In this document: piece after piece, positions 1-11,559 of the stretch
Layout of the letters: the number at the start of each line of letters is the position of its first letter
Position numbering within the stretch: the stretch's first letter is position 1
NCBI GenBank assembly: GCA_009829735.1
Contig: CM020619.1
Location: forward strand, 14,065,777-14,129,776
From: Pyropia yezoensis
Taxonomy: Eukaryota; Rhodophyta; Bangiophyceae; Bangiales; Bangiaceae
Reading direction: 5' to 3'
DNA: 64,000 nucleotides
The notes under the pieces: model-generated
The model's input: only the letters and a program-made list of their open reading frames with translations
Told to the model about the DNA's origin: nothing
Databases searched by the model: none
Translations under genes and position numbers: made by a program

Positions 1-2
1 CC

Positions 3-491
<489 letters not shown>

Positions 492-2371
492 GCGGCACCC
501 ACATGGCCCTGTTGTGCTGTGGTGGGGACGGAGGAAAACGGTGCTCGCTATCGTAATGATCAGCTGGCGCCAGGGATGGCGCGAGGAGGGTGAAGGGGTG
601 GATTTTTCAAGCTGTCGTGAGAAGAGTTGTTTCTCCTACCATTCCCCTTCGATGGGCTCCCGTGCGTGTGCGCCACTTGAGAGAAGCATTCAGTGGTGCC
701 CTGGCCCTCCCCTGCTCTCGTGCGAACTAGCTGCCGCTGCGCACCTCATCGCCGGGTCGCGGCGTGACTGCCCGCCCGCTCGCCTGCCCGTTCGCCCACC
801 CGCCTGCCTGCATGTGCTGACCTCCAGCTCGCCCATGGGGGGGGGGCGGCGCGCCTGCCTATTCCCGGCTGCGCAGCCCGCCCGCAGCTGCGGGATGGCC
901 CGTCACTCGCCACCGTGCGCGCCCGGGGCAGTGGCGGCGGCCCCAGCAGGGCGGCAGCGGCGGGCGCCCGCGTCCCTCCCCCACCTCCCTTGCATCATCG
1001 TGGCGGCAGATGGAAGGTCCACCGGGCGGCGCACCTGCGGGCACCGTCGAGAGGAGTTGTTTTTTGTCCGTTTTTCTTGTGCGGCCGCTAGCGGGCCGCC
1101 CAGCTCTGTTTCCTGCCGCTTCACTGTGGTGGGCTGTGGAGGGGGAGCGGTGGCGGACCTCGACTGTTGCTGCTGCCGCCACCACAACCAGCGCCATCCC
1201 ACCGCCGCTCCCACAGTGCAGCAGGACACGCATCCCGTCACCATCCCTCTGCATCCCCTCCCACCAGCACCGGGGAGGGGGGAGAGCAAGAAGTGCCAGC
1301 CCGTGCTGCTGTCAGACAGCAAAAGTAGGGCGGCAGGGGGGGCGAGCGCCAAAGGACGCATCATCCCCCCGCGGTATGCCCCGACAGAGGGACATCCTCT
1401 GACCCGCGTGCCCCCGCCTTGCGACCCGCGTGCCCCCCCCGCCTTGTGCCCCGCGTGCTCCCGCTTCCTGTCTTGTGACCCGCGCGACGGCAGCGTCTTG
1501 GCGCGCAGCTACAGTACCGGGTACACCCACGCTGGCCCGCACGCCTCTGTAGCACAGCAGTGGCGGCGGTGTTTTTCCGCGGCGGGACCGCCAGAGCTCC
1601 GAGGGATGGTCCCCGCGCTCGAATTCGAGGCACCTCCCCCCATATGTCTGATTTTTGGGGGCCCGGAAAAAACGGCACCCTGAATTCGCCTCATCCTTCC
1701 TGTGTCCGCCCGGGCGCCGTCGCTGCCAGTGACGACACACCCGCCGCGGTGGCTGGCGCTGGCAGCCAACCCCTCACCACGGCCGCGGCGGGCCGCATCC
1801 CGCCCGCCGCCGCTGGCAGCACACCCCACCCCCGCCACCGCCGCTGCTGCCGCTGCTGCCGCTGCCGCCACGGTCGCTGTCGCTGTCACCGCAGCGCCAT
1901 CATCCGCCTCTCCTGTACACGGCCACCGCCGCCACCCGCGCTGCCGCTGCCGCTGCCGCTGCCGCTGCCGCTGCCGCTGCCGTGGCCGTACATGCGGCCC
2001 CCGCCTTGGGTTTCTTCCCCCCGCGATTACGACCTTCCCCCTTTGTTGGACCAAGGACGCCCTGGGCGGGGCGGGTTGCTGCTTCCCCCCCCCTATCTTC
2101 CCCTTCCTTCCCTTGCCCCGCCCCCGACGGTGGGTGGCGCGCGCTGCCGCCACCGGGCGCGCTTGACACACCCCTTCCCTCCCCCACGTCCGCCCCCGTC
2201 CCCTCCCTTTTCTATTTCGCCTTTTCCTTTGCGCTGCCTTCGACCGATGCGGTCCCGCCACCCTCTCCAAGCTGGCGGTGGAACGTGAGGCCACGACGGT
2301 GGCGGGGGGGGGGGGGCGCCCGTCGCCAACGGGTGCCCCCCTGCTTGGTTTCAGCAGCAACGGCAGCGGTT

Positions 2372-2403
<32 letters not shown>

Positions 2404-2436
2404 GGCAGTGGCGGCAGCAGCCTGGGTAGCCGCAGG
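492..2436. other. intergenic and probable 5' leader, no supported gene
   Basis: This stretch separates the SDR gene from the glycosyltransferase start codon. It has several long open frames on both strands, but all are low-complexity, rich in Ala/Pro/Arg/Gly, and resemble no family, as expected by chance at this GC content. It holds a CTGCCG microsatellite and pyrimidine-rich patches between about 2050 and 2240 that may be the promoter and leader of the next gene. Confidence 0.5.
1941..1982. repeat. (CTGCCG)n microsatellite
   Basis: Seven perfect copies of the hexamer CTGCCG lie in a row in non-coding DNA upstream of the glycosyltransferase gene. No function is suggested. Confidence 0.9.
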
Positions 2437-5400
2437 ATGAGCGCCGGCGGCGGTCGGCCACACCCGCCGAGTCGCGCGTCAGTGACGGGGGCGGCGGCGC
2501 ACTCGCCGGCGGCGGCGCTCCACTTTCGGCTCCGCCGCTGGTGGCGTCGCTACCGAGATGGCGACCGGCGGCTGCTGCTGCCGGGTGCCGGCGGCGTTGG
2601 CGGTGGCTCCTCTGCCGCCAGCCTGTCCGGCCTCCCGGGGCCGCCCGCGGCGCTCTCCCTCAGCGGCGGCACCTCCCGGCTGGCCGCCGCTGCGCGGTCG
2701 GCTTTCCAGCTCTCATTTTACGTTAAGGTGGGCCTCACCGCCGCGCTGCTCATCCGGCTGGCCTTTTTTTCCACCGGCTCGTCTGCGCCCGCGGGGGCGG
2801 TCTCACCGGCAGCGCACCTGGCTGCCGCCGCGGCCGCCCCGCCGCCCAGCCTTCGCATCGTCCTCGCCGCCCACCCGTCGTCGGCCGACGCGACGCGCCG
2901 GCTGCTCGCATCGGTCGCGGCGGCCGACTACCCCCCCGGCACCCGCCTCGCCGTGGATGTGTGGCTGTCGGCCACGTCGCCGGCGGCGGCGCTGCCCAAG
3001 CTCCTCTACGCCCCCGCCCTCATCTACTATGGGCTGCCCGCGTTTTGCCACGCCTGTGCCGCGGCGGCGGCGGGGGGGCCTCTCCGCGCCGGGGTGGGCG
3101 CCGGGCACCTCGCATCGGTGGACGTGACGCTCGTCGCGTCCCGGCAGAGCGTGTCGTGGGCCGACATGTGGCCGCCGCCGGGGGTTCCCCCGCGGGGAAG
3201 GCCCCGCGGCGACGCGGCTGCCGCCGCTGTCAGTCGCCGCGGTGCGGTCCGACGTCCCTCGGGGGTGCCGTCGTGGGATGATGACGCGGTGGTCTTCCTC
3301 GATGGTGCGGCAGTCACTCAGCTGTCGCCCGTGTGGGCATCGTGGTTGAGCGCCGCCCGCTCCAAGTACGCCGACTCGGCGCACCGCCTCCACATGGCTG
3401 GCTACGCCCTGGACGCGCTGGACGTGTCGGCGGGCCCGGCGGTGGCCGCCCTTCTGGCAGACGATGAAGCGTGGACGACCGCGTCGGCGCCTGCCGTGGG
3501 CGGGGGGAGCTTCAACGCCTCGGCTCGGGTGGCGGCGGCGGCGGCGGCTGTGGAGGGCGTGCTCGCGGACACGAGTGTGGTGGCGGTGGAGCACCCGCCC
3601 GCGGCTCTGGCCGCCTTTGCCCCCGCCGCGGGCGTGTGGTCCGCCGTTGGCGAATGGCACGACCGGCGCATGCGGGCCCGCTGGGGCGTCGCCGGTGGAT
3701 TTGTGGCGCTGGCAAAGGCGCTGGAAGAGCGCATCGCGGGGGGCAATGCCGCGGCGGCGGCCGCCGAGATGCGCGCCAGCCTAGTGGCCTACTGCGCAGA
3801 CTACCGTGCGCGGGTACTGTTTCCCTCGGCGTCACCGGGTAGCCACACGCTGCTCGTGCGGGCGGCCGAAGGGGAGGGCGAGCTGGACGCTGCGGCCACG
3901 GCGGCAGTGGTAGCGGCCGGAGGGGGGGTGGGTGGGGTGGGCATGCGGGGATCGGGAGAGGCCCTCTACCCCAGTTCAGCGGGGGGTGGGACGATGCGGA
4001 AGGACAGCTACCTGCGGGGTGTCACCGCCGCCGGCGTGCGCACTGGTGTGCTCCCATCCCCCGCACGTGTGCGGCTGGGGGCCCGTGGCACTGCCGAAGA
4101 GGCTCTACTTCAGCGCCGCCGTCGGTCGCTGGCGGCGCCTTGGCGACCGGCAACGGCAGCGTTTGTACTGCCCGCCTCCCCACCCGTCGTCAAGGCAGAC
4201 GGCTCCATCACCATGGGCCGCCTCCACGTGTATGGGTCGGACGATGTGGGCGCTCGGCGACTGGCGACGTCGGCCGCCGTCTCTGCCGCGTCGGCGGCGG
4301 TGGCCGCTGCCGGCGGAATTGGCGGGCTGAAGCTCCTCGGCGGCGGCGCGAGCGCCAAGGCTGCCCAGGCGGCCGTCGCGGCCGCTGCCGTGACAGACGG
4401 GGCGGAGCGTGCGGCAGAGGCGGCGCGAATGGCTGCCGACGAAGCGGCGGTCACGACGGGGGGGGACATGGCCGCCTATGCGCGTCTCTGGCGAGACTCT
4501 GATGGCCTGGCAGAGGTGGAGCAGCTGGCCGCACGCGCCCACGCGGCTGCCGTGGCGGCGGGCGGTGCTGCCGCCACAGCGGGGCCCTTTGTGTCGTTTA
4601 CACTCGTGACGGCCGCGTTTACGGACATGGCCCTCTCATGGCTATGCAACGCCCGCGCGCTGGACGCGCTGCCTCATGCGCTTGTGTTTGCCGCCGCCGA
4701 CGGTGAGTCATACGATCGACTGTCAGCGGCCGTGGCCGCTGCGACCCGGTCGGCGGGTGCGACATCCGCAAGAGGTTCATCAGCGACGAAGGATGCGGGT
4801 GGCACGGGCGCCGCGATGGGGCCGCCGGCCGCCTTTTCAGCGAAATCATCCCGACTGCTGGCTGTTGCCCAGGACGCCCCTGGAGCTGCCGGACTCCTGT
4901 CCGGTGGTGCCACGACGACGGCGACGCCGCCCAACTCGGCGACCGCGGAGGAGGAGGCGGCCGATCAGGCGACGGTGTCGGCAGCGCTGCCCTCCCTCGC
5001 AGACCGCGTGGCAGTCATCCGGCTGTCTGGCGTTGGCGGCGGCGGTGGCGCCTCCAGCGCCGGCGCGGCCGCTGGTCGGGGAGACTCTTTTGGCGCGCCC
5101 GGCTACTGGCAGCTGATGCTGGAGCGGACGCTGTTGCTGTCACAGCTGCTTGATAGGGGCGTGGGGGTCCTCCTCTTTGAGACCGATCAGGTGTGGATGG
5201 GCAACCCGCTGCCTGACGTGCTTCGGCTAGTCTCTTATGGGTGCTCGTCGCGGGCGGTGCGGCACCCGCCAGTCTCAACTGCGGCCGTCAATGCTGCGTC
5301 CGGGGACGACGCCGCGGCGGCCTCCCTTGCCGTCCGCCCTGCCGACCTGGTCGGCACCACTAACACACGCAACGAGATCATGGGCAACTTCCTCTTCCTC

Positions 5401-5868
5401 CGTCCCACGCTCGCCACCCGCCGCCTGTGGTCAGAGGTGGCCTCCCAGTTTGCGGCCGTCTACACGCGACACAAGCTGGCGTCACGCCGCTCCTCCCGCG
5501 CTCTGGATATTGACAATGATCAGTCGCTGCTGACGGACCTGGCCACCCGCACCCGCTCCCAGCGGGCGTGGACCGCCACCCACCCCGCCGCGCGGGTGTG
5601 CGTGCTCCCCCGAAACAAGTATGTCGACGGCCGCTGGTACGACGCGTACTCTGCGAGCGGCAAGCCCCACACCTTTCGCACCCACTACCGAGGGAGCGCC
5701 GCGGCGGCGCCAACGCTCATCAATAACAACTTTATCGTGGGCATCCCGGCCAAGGAGGCGCGCGCCAGGCGGTATGGCCACTGGTTTGTGTCCCCCACAG
5801 GGGCGTGTGACGCACGGGCCGTCCACCAAGCGGTGGCGCGGCTGCACCCGGGGCGTTCACCGCCATAG
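2437..5868 (+). CDS. two-domain glycosyltransferase with C-terminal nucleotide-diphospho-sugar transferase domain
   Basis: A 1143-residue protein, probably a Golgi type II membrane glycosyltransferase. I chose the ATG at 2437 because the open frame extends upstream only to a stop at 2164-2166 with no earlier ATG, only a GTG at 2278. A hydrophobic segment (FYVKVGLTAALLIRLAFF, residues about 93-112) is a likely signal anchor. An N-terminal glycosyltransferase-like domain starts near residue 138 and includes VVFLDGAAVTQLSPVWASWL. The C-terminal domain (from about residue 880) has the metal-binding DxD-type motif LLFETDQVWMGNPLP (near 912), then GNFLFLRPT, DNDQSLL and NNNFIVGI...RYGHWFV, the hallmarks of Pfam Nucleotid_trans (GT77-like) enzymes. 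The region between is Ala-rich filler. No intron is needed. Donor and acceptor sugars are unknown; a cell-wall or mucilage role is only an inference. Confidence 0.85.
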   Translation: MSAGGGRPHPPSRASVTGAAAHSPAAALHFRLRRWWRRYRDGDRRLLLPGAGGVGGGSSAASLSGLPGPPAALSLSGGTSRLAAAARSAFQLSFYVKVGLTAALLIRLAFFSTGSSAPAGAVSPAAHLAAAAAAPPPSLRIVLAAHPSSADATRRLLASVAAADYPPGTRLAVDVWLSATSPAAALPKLLYAPALIYYGLPAFCHACAAAAAGGPLRAGVGAGHLASVDVTLVASRQSVSWADMWPPPGVPPRGRPRGDAAAAAVSRRGAVRRPSGVPSWDDDAVVFLDGAAVTQLSPVWASWLSAARSKYADSAHRLHMAGYALDALDVSAGPAVAALLADDEAWTTASAPAVGGGSFNASARVAAAAAAVEGVLADTSVVAVEHPPAALAAFAPAAGVWSAVGEWHDRRMRARWGVAGGFVALAKALEERIAGGNAAAAAAEMRASLVAYCADYRARVLFPSASPGSHTLLVRAAEGEGELDAAATAAVVAAGGGVGGVGMRGSGEALYPSSAGGGTMRKDSYLRGVTAAGVRTGVLPSPARVRLGARGTAEEALLQRRRRSLAAPWRPATAAFVLPASPPVVKADGSITMGRLHVYGSDDVGARRLATSAAVSAASAAVAAAGGIGGLKLLGGGASAKAAQAAVAAAAVTDGAERAAEAARMAADEAAVTTGGDMAAYARLWRDSDGLAEVEQLAARAHAAAVAAGGAAATAGPFVSFTLVTAAFTDMALSWLCNARALDALPHALVFAAADGESYDRLSAAVAAATRSAGATSARGSSATKDAGGTGAAMGPPAAFSAKSSRLLAVAQDAPGAAGLLSGGATTTATPPNSATAEEEAADQATVSAALPSLADRVAVIRLSGVGGGGGASSAGAAAGRGDSFGAPGYWQLMLERTLLLSQLLDRGVGVLLFETDQVWMGNPLPDVLRLVSYGCSSRAVRHPPVSTAAVNAASGDDAAAASLAVRPADLVGTTNTRNEIMGNFLFLRPTLATRRLWSEVASQFAAVYTRHKLASRRSSRALDIDNDQSLLTDLATRTRSQRAWTATHPAARVCVLPRNKYVDGRWYDAYSASGKPHTFRTHYRGSAAAAPTLINNNFIVGIPAKEARARRYGHWFVSPTGACDARAVHQAVARLHPGRSPP

Positions 5869-8614
5869 CACGGCCGACCGGCGTGTGCGAGAAGAGGGGG
5901 TGGGGTTGGAGCAGGGGAGGCGTGGTGGGGGGCGTGAGGGGGAGGCCCTCACCGACCTGTCTAGGGGTGTGTGGAACAGCGCCGTCTAGGTTCACGAATT
6001 GCTGCGACTGCACGTCGAAGGGTCGGTGGCCGAGGGAGGGAGGGAGGGGAAAGTAAGCGACTGCAGATGGGCTTGCTGGGGGCGCCCCCAGTCTGTCCAC
6101 CCTTTTTCTGACTGGCTCGTGGTGTGGACTGTGCCGGGTGGGCGACGGCCGACTCACCGCCCATCAGCTTAATGGCCAGCGCTGCACACAACGCGACCGT
6201 GGCGGGCGCCGCTCGCCGTGAGCGGCGGCCGCCAGGTCGTGCTGTCGATCCGCCCATGATAAGGGCGTGGCGGCCCCATGGCCGTGGCCAAGCCTACTCG
6301 CTGAAAGCGCATCGACCCCTGGAAGTGCGAGAGGGCGGTGGGGGGGCTTGCGCTGGCGCTTCCACCCCCCGCACAGGAGCAACTCTCCGCCGTCGTGGCC
6401 TCGTTGGGACGGGCGGTGCACACGCTCGGTCGCTGACAGCCACCGTCAATCCAAGTCCTCGTTCCGAGCTACATCTGCTCGTGTGGCTTCCAGGAGTGGA
6501 GCCGAGCAGACGCGTAACATTGCATGTCCAGCGCGGAACGACTCCGATTCGCGGCCAAGTCGAAGGTGATATTTGGTCCGTCGGCGAACGAGCAGATGGG
6601 TGTCGTCCACGCTGATTTCCGGCCATGAAGGTGGGCAACCGTCACGTAGCGGAGCTTTCTGGAACACGAGAAGTGGAGTGCAAGAGTCGGACGGATAAGC
6701 GTTTACAAGCGGCACCGAAAGGAGATAATGGACAGAGGCGTCCGTTACCATCACGGCTCGCAAGATGGTGTGCGCATACACCGAATCGTAAGCCGCCTCT
6801 TAGGCCTCCCAACCGTGCCCTGCGCGTCAAGCGCCCATTCGTGCACCGGAAACACGACTGCGGAGGCGCATGGCCGCACAAGACAAGCACAGAGGGGTGA
6901 GAGACAAAAGTAATGAGTAGAGGTCGTTGCGAAGCGAGTCAGTACCCAGCGCCTGTGGTCACCTCCTATCGCATCGATCGCAAGCGCGTGTACATGTGTG
7001 TGTGGAGCTGTCGCGTCAGTCACAGTAAAAAAAATAAGGTAGCTGCCCGATAAAAGATCGTCACCGACAAAAGCCTAGGACAAATGCCAACGGGTCATCA
7101 TGCGCCATCGCCCCACACTCAGCCCCACGCACAGAAGGCTCGCAACACGGGACTCCCGTCAAAACGTACACACTGCAGGACAGACGGGGCGCCGCACGGT
7201 ACACGAAAAGAGCACCGAAGAAAGAGCACAAGACACACGAGGTCGTTAGCACGCTGGCCAAACAGTGACAGCCCCTGAGGCCCGCTCAGGCACCAAGGCC
7301 GGTGCCAGCAGCAAGCATCTCTGTCGGCAAGGTAGCAGCAGTGTTGCCGGTTCATCAGCGCACTTGGTTCTATCGTCATCCACCCCCCCCACGTTGGCCC
7401 CCAGGTAAGACACCCGGGGTGGCCTGCGGAGGGCGTGATGCGTCAGACTCGTCATCTATATAAAAACTCAAGTCAATTTCATCAGGTGAAGCGGCGGGCC
7501 CCTCTGCCCGCCCCGGTCCCTGGCCTGGCAGGCCGGTCTCCAAACGTGAGCCGGTTAAACGTACTGGATAGTGGAGGCGGCGGGCTCCGAGGGGAAAGCC
7601 AGCAGCACCTGCTGCAAAGCCATTCAGAGGGTGGCCACGCGCCGCCGCCACGCATACGCCGTACGGACGCCACATAGCAGCGCAGCCGCCTGCGCAAAAA
7701 ATAAGAAAAAGTCAACAGGTCATCAGGAAAGCACGACGGAGTGGGTAGCACACAGGCGTCAGAAGCCAGCCCAAAACGCGCACACAGTCACTGCTTCCCT
7801 GGTGCTGGCAATAGCGTACGGCTCACGAGGCGGCGGCGCGCCGTTCTCTTCCTTTCAGGCCTATCATATCAGTGCTCAGGAATGGGGACCCGTGGGCACC
7901 CCATTGCTCACCAAGTTCCTTTTTTGGCATGGAATGATTGTCATCATTGGAAGCGGCAGCAACCAACAAGCGCGGGGGCAGCAACGTCGGGGTCAAACGT
8001 ACTCGTAGGAGCTCACCACGTCGAGGAGAGCGCAGGTAGACCAGCCCCCCTGCCGCCCGACAGCAGGGCGACAACGGGATAGTGCGGAGGGGAGAGGAAT
8101 GGCCCCATGGGATGAGTCGGGCCAGGTATCATTGACGAGGTAGAGCATCCGCCACACGCAAGCACAAGAGGGCGGCCATCATGGTCCCATCGCTGAGACA
8201 GGGATGCCACAGTGCCTCAAGCGGGGTAGTGTAGCGCACATGGGATGGGACAAGGAAGTGACAATCGACGAGCAATACCGATGAGGACGAAGTCGTGCCG
8301 GTGAGCAACCGCCGTCGTCGACCTGCACTTGATCCCAGTCTCTGGCCAGACGGTCGGCGCGACCGGTCGGCGCGACCGACCCCATTCGATCTCTTTTTGA
8401 GGTATCAACGTAGGTGGGATCAAAAGATGGATGGGTGTCGACGCCACGGTACATTCAATGCCTTTCACCCGAACAGTGTGTTCGAACCAGGCTTTGGAAG
8501 TACATTTGGGCGTGCCACGTGGGACACCAGTGCCCAATCGGGTCCGCGCTGTGTGTAAGTACAGTCCTGCCACGCCACGCGGGCAGCAGCGGCCGCAGTT
8601 GGGGCGGCGCCCTT

Positions 8615-8626
8615 GCTGCTGCTGCT

Positions 8627-8710
<84 letters not shown>

Positions 8711-8712
8711 GC
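8615..8712. repeat. GCC/GCT trinucleotide microsatellite
   Basis: About 100 bases of CTG followed by long CCG runs, read as poly-Ala, poly-Pro or poly-Arg depending on frame. It creates artificial ORFs on both strands. It flanks the left side of the candidate inverted-repeat element at 8887-9498. Confidence 0.9.
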
Positions 8713-8886
8713 CAAAGCCCTCGCGGCGGCGGGATTCCCGGCGGCGCCGTTGGATGGCCGCCGCCTCCGCCGGGGGGGTGGGGAGGGCGGGCGGGCGGGC
8801 GGGGAATGGTGCTGGCGGTGGGGGCGGGCGGGGAATGGTGCTGGCGGTGGGGGCGGGGGTGGCCGCGGTCACCGCCGCGCCCGCCA

Positions 8887-9498
8887 GTAGCCAGTCTGTT
8901 TGCAATGTCGACCACTGTCCAAAATGTTGACCACACCAGGGTCTCCTGGAGGCCCCCAGGAGGCAGACTCGTGACCGAAGTATTTTCTTTTCTTTTTGTC
9001 TGCTACTTCCAAGTCAAGAACAAGAGAAGCACACATGGCCTGGGCATCAGGCCTTCCAAAAATGGATACACATAGCCGTTGTTGTTTTTCTTGTCATGCA
9101 TCAAGACCTGAGCCTCAACTATCATTTGGCTGTGCTTTTTTCTCTGCTACAGAGTGTATTATTCTCGGAGACATTCGGCACCCTTGTGGCAACAAAGGGG
9201 TGGTCGGGCCACACTCAGCAAGAATTATTCGCTTGCAGCGCACCGCAGCCCGCGCCGGTGAGCAGGTCGGGTGCCCCCATTGGCCCCAAGACGTGGTCGA
9301 CATTAGTGAGCAGATAACTGACACTACTTTTGCCTTCTCTCCTCATAGCTCAGAGAGAACAAGAGCACTCAGAAAATAAAAAATACCATCTGGCTCCCCT
9401 CAGTCTCCTCTACAAAGTGGTATGTCGTGCATCTCATGCAGTACACAGAGACCAAGGATTTCATCGAGAATGGTCGACATTAGGTCCAGACTGGCTAC
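8887..9498. mobile_element. candidate non-autonomous element with terminal inverted repeats
   Basis: The left end reads GTAGCCAGTCTG, six variable bases, then ATGTCGACCA. The reverse complement of the right end (9471-9498) reads GTAGCCAGTCTG, six different bases, then ATGTCGACCA. The 612-bp interior is clearly less GC-rich than both flanks, which are CCG-type simple repeats. No transposase is encoded. A target-site duplication is not clear because both flanks are repetitive. A MITE-like DNA element is the simplest reading; the family is unknown. Confidence 0.5.
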
Positions 9499-9994
9499 CG
9501 CCGCCGCCGCCGCCACCGCAACCGCCGGCCAAAATGGAGGAGCCCGTCAGAGGGGGATGGGTAGTGGGGGGGCTCCATCCCGACAGGAGCGGGACGCAGC
9601 GGCAGGGCAGTTGGGGCGGGGGGCGGGGGCGGGGTGGGAGAAACGGCGGTCGCGCCCGTGCGGGTTAGCCGCCGCCGCCGCTGCCGCCGCCAGTCCCGCT
9701 CCGCACCCCCGCCGCCATGCGGGCGGGCGCGTCGCCGCCGCCGCTGCCGCCGCTGCCGCTGCTTTCGTTGCCTTCAGCTAGTCCCGCCCCGCATCCCCGC
9801 CGTGAGGGTGTGCTGGGGCGACGAAGGCGGGGGCGGCCCAAGCTGAGGCGCGGGCGGACGGGGGCAGGCGGTGCAAAGGGGGATGCTATTGTTGTGTGGG
9901 TGTGGGTGGGGATGTGCGAGGGGGAGAGGAGGAGCCGGGAGACCCGTGGAGACACACACCCCCGGCTCGACGCCAGAGGCGGCGGCGGCGCCAC

Positions 9995-10042
9995 AGGCAG
10001 AGGTAGAGGCAGAGGCAGAGGCAGAGGTAGAGGCAGCGGCAG
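9995..10042. repeat. (AGGCAG)/(AGGTAG) hexanucleotide repeat
   Basis: About eight tandem hexamers of AGGCAG with AGGTAG variants. The plus strand would read Gly-Arg repeats and the minus strand Ser-Ala/Thr repeats. Nothing around it supports a gene, so I treat it as a microsatellite. Confidence 0.85.
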
Positions 10043-11559
10043 ACGCGGCAGCGTCAGAGGCGATCGCCATGTCATGACAGAGGCGGCGGCGGCGGGCGCC
10101 CACGGCGGCGGCGCCAGCAGCGGCAGCAGCGACGGCGGTGGACAGGGTGGTCAACGGGCCGGCAGCGTCCGTGGCGAGCCGGGGCGCGTGGGCGGCCGCG
10201 GAGCGCGGGGGGCACGGGGGTGTCCCCCCCCCCAACGCCGCCAGCCGCCGCGGCTGTCGGGTAAGAGTCCCCGACGCAGCCGCTGTGCAACGCGGCGGCG
10301 CCCCCTTCCCCCCCCCCGCCCCCTCCAGGGCGGGCGGGGGGTTGCCTTGGCCGCTCCCCCAGCTGGGGCCGGCAAACACGTGGGCGCAGCCTGTAGGCAG
10401 CTGGGCGGTGGGGGGGCGCGGTCCGCCCCCAAAGACTTGGCCGGGCCCCCCGCTCGCGCCTCAGCCCCCACCACCAACAGGCATGATTCGGTTGCGGGGG
10501 GGGCGGACATTGGCGGTGGGTGTCGTCGTGGGGGGGGGAGTGGACGGATCGACGCAGGACGATGGCAGCGCAACCTGTTGGCCGGCGCCCTGCGTGCACA
10601 GGGGGGGAGGGCCGCATCCGTTGTAGGGTGGGGGCAGGCCTTTGGTGGACGAGTGCAAACGTGTACCCGCTGACCGCGGGAGGACGGGGGCGGTCGTCTG
10701 CGCGGCGCACCGCGGCGCGCCGCGTAGACGACGTGGACGAATACGCCGGGCGGATGCGGGGACGGCTGCGCCGGAGCGGGTGCGAGGATGGACGCGGGAC
10801 GGGCGCGCCATGCCGGGTGGGCGCGCGGACGGGCGCGCCGGGTGGGTGCGAGGACGGGCGAGCTGAGGCTGTCGCGTGAATCCTCCCTGTACGTACGCGG
10901 CGACGCCAAGGGAGGGGAGGCGGTGTGCGTGTGCGGGGGGGGGGTGGGCGAGGAAAGGACTGGTGCGAGCAGCGCCGTACATGAGCGTAGTGACCGGCAA
11001 AGGGATAGGCCAGCATGCTCGGCAGAGAAGTTTGGTAGACTCTCCTGGACGGCTGACAAGTGGGCGGGGACGCACCGCGGCCGAGGTGACACCCGGCGCA
11101 CGTCAAACCGGCGTTTCTCACAGATTACTACGCATCGAAGAGAGCAAGCAGGGATCCCCACACACGGTCACCAGCCCGATGAGCAGCCCCATGGGAGCCC
11201 CTCTGCGACGAGCGCAGCACCTGCTCCACAACATGGCCGCGCGTACAGCCGCCGCAGACGCATCGACTTTCCCGCAGCGGGCGCCTCCACACCCGCCGCC
11301 GCCGCCGCCGCCGCTGCCGCCACCGACGCTGCCGTTGCCGCCAACGCAGCCACTGCGGCGGTTGGGGTCACGCGTAGGCCCGTCGACCCGCCGCCTTCCC
11401 CCTCCAGCTCCCGTTTACGCGGGGCGAGGGGGCTCCCCGACGAGGCATGCGGGCGGCCACCGCAGCCGCTGCCGGGCCAGTGGCCCCCAGGTCGCCCCCC
11501 CACGGCCGCATCCACCCCACCGCTCGACGGCCCCCTCCGTTTCACGCCCAGCCGCGGAG

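Larger units (their letters stand above)
5869..11559. other. 5.7-kb gene-poor region
   Basis: No reading frame here resembles a known family. Long open frames on both strands, for example 9717-10673 (+) and 10072-11121 (-), are composed of Arg, Pro, Gly and Ala and come from GC-rich DNA and simple repeats. The segment from about 6.6 to 8.5 kb is less GC-rich. A candidate inverted-repeat element and several microsatellites are listed separately. A small non-conserved gene or an RNA gene cannot be excluded; I looked for tRNA-like T-loops and found none that folds. Confidence 0.45.

Noticed and set aside
2278..2436. Upstream GTG start for the glycosyltransferase
   Set aside because: GTG initiation is unlikely in a nuclear gene and the added residues are mostly a translated G run; the first ATG in frame is 2437.
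8470..8500. Possible tRNA T-loop (GGTTCGAACAC on the minus strand)
   Set aside because: The flanking bases do not form a T-stem, acceptor stem or anticodon arm.
8613..8936. Poly-Pro, poly-Ala or poly-Arg proteins on both strands
   Set aside because: Products of a CCG microsatellite read in different frames.
10072..11161. Long minus-strand ORFs of about 340 residues in two frames
   Set aside because: Both overlapping frames are equally open and Arg/Pro-rich, which indicates composition rather than coding.
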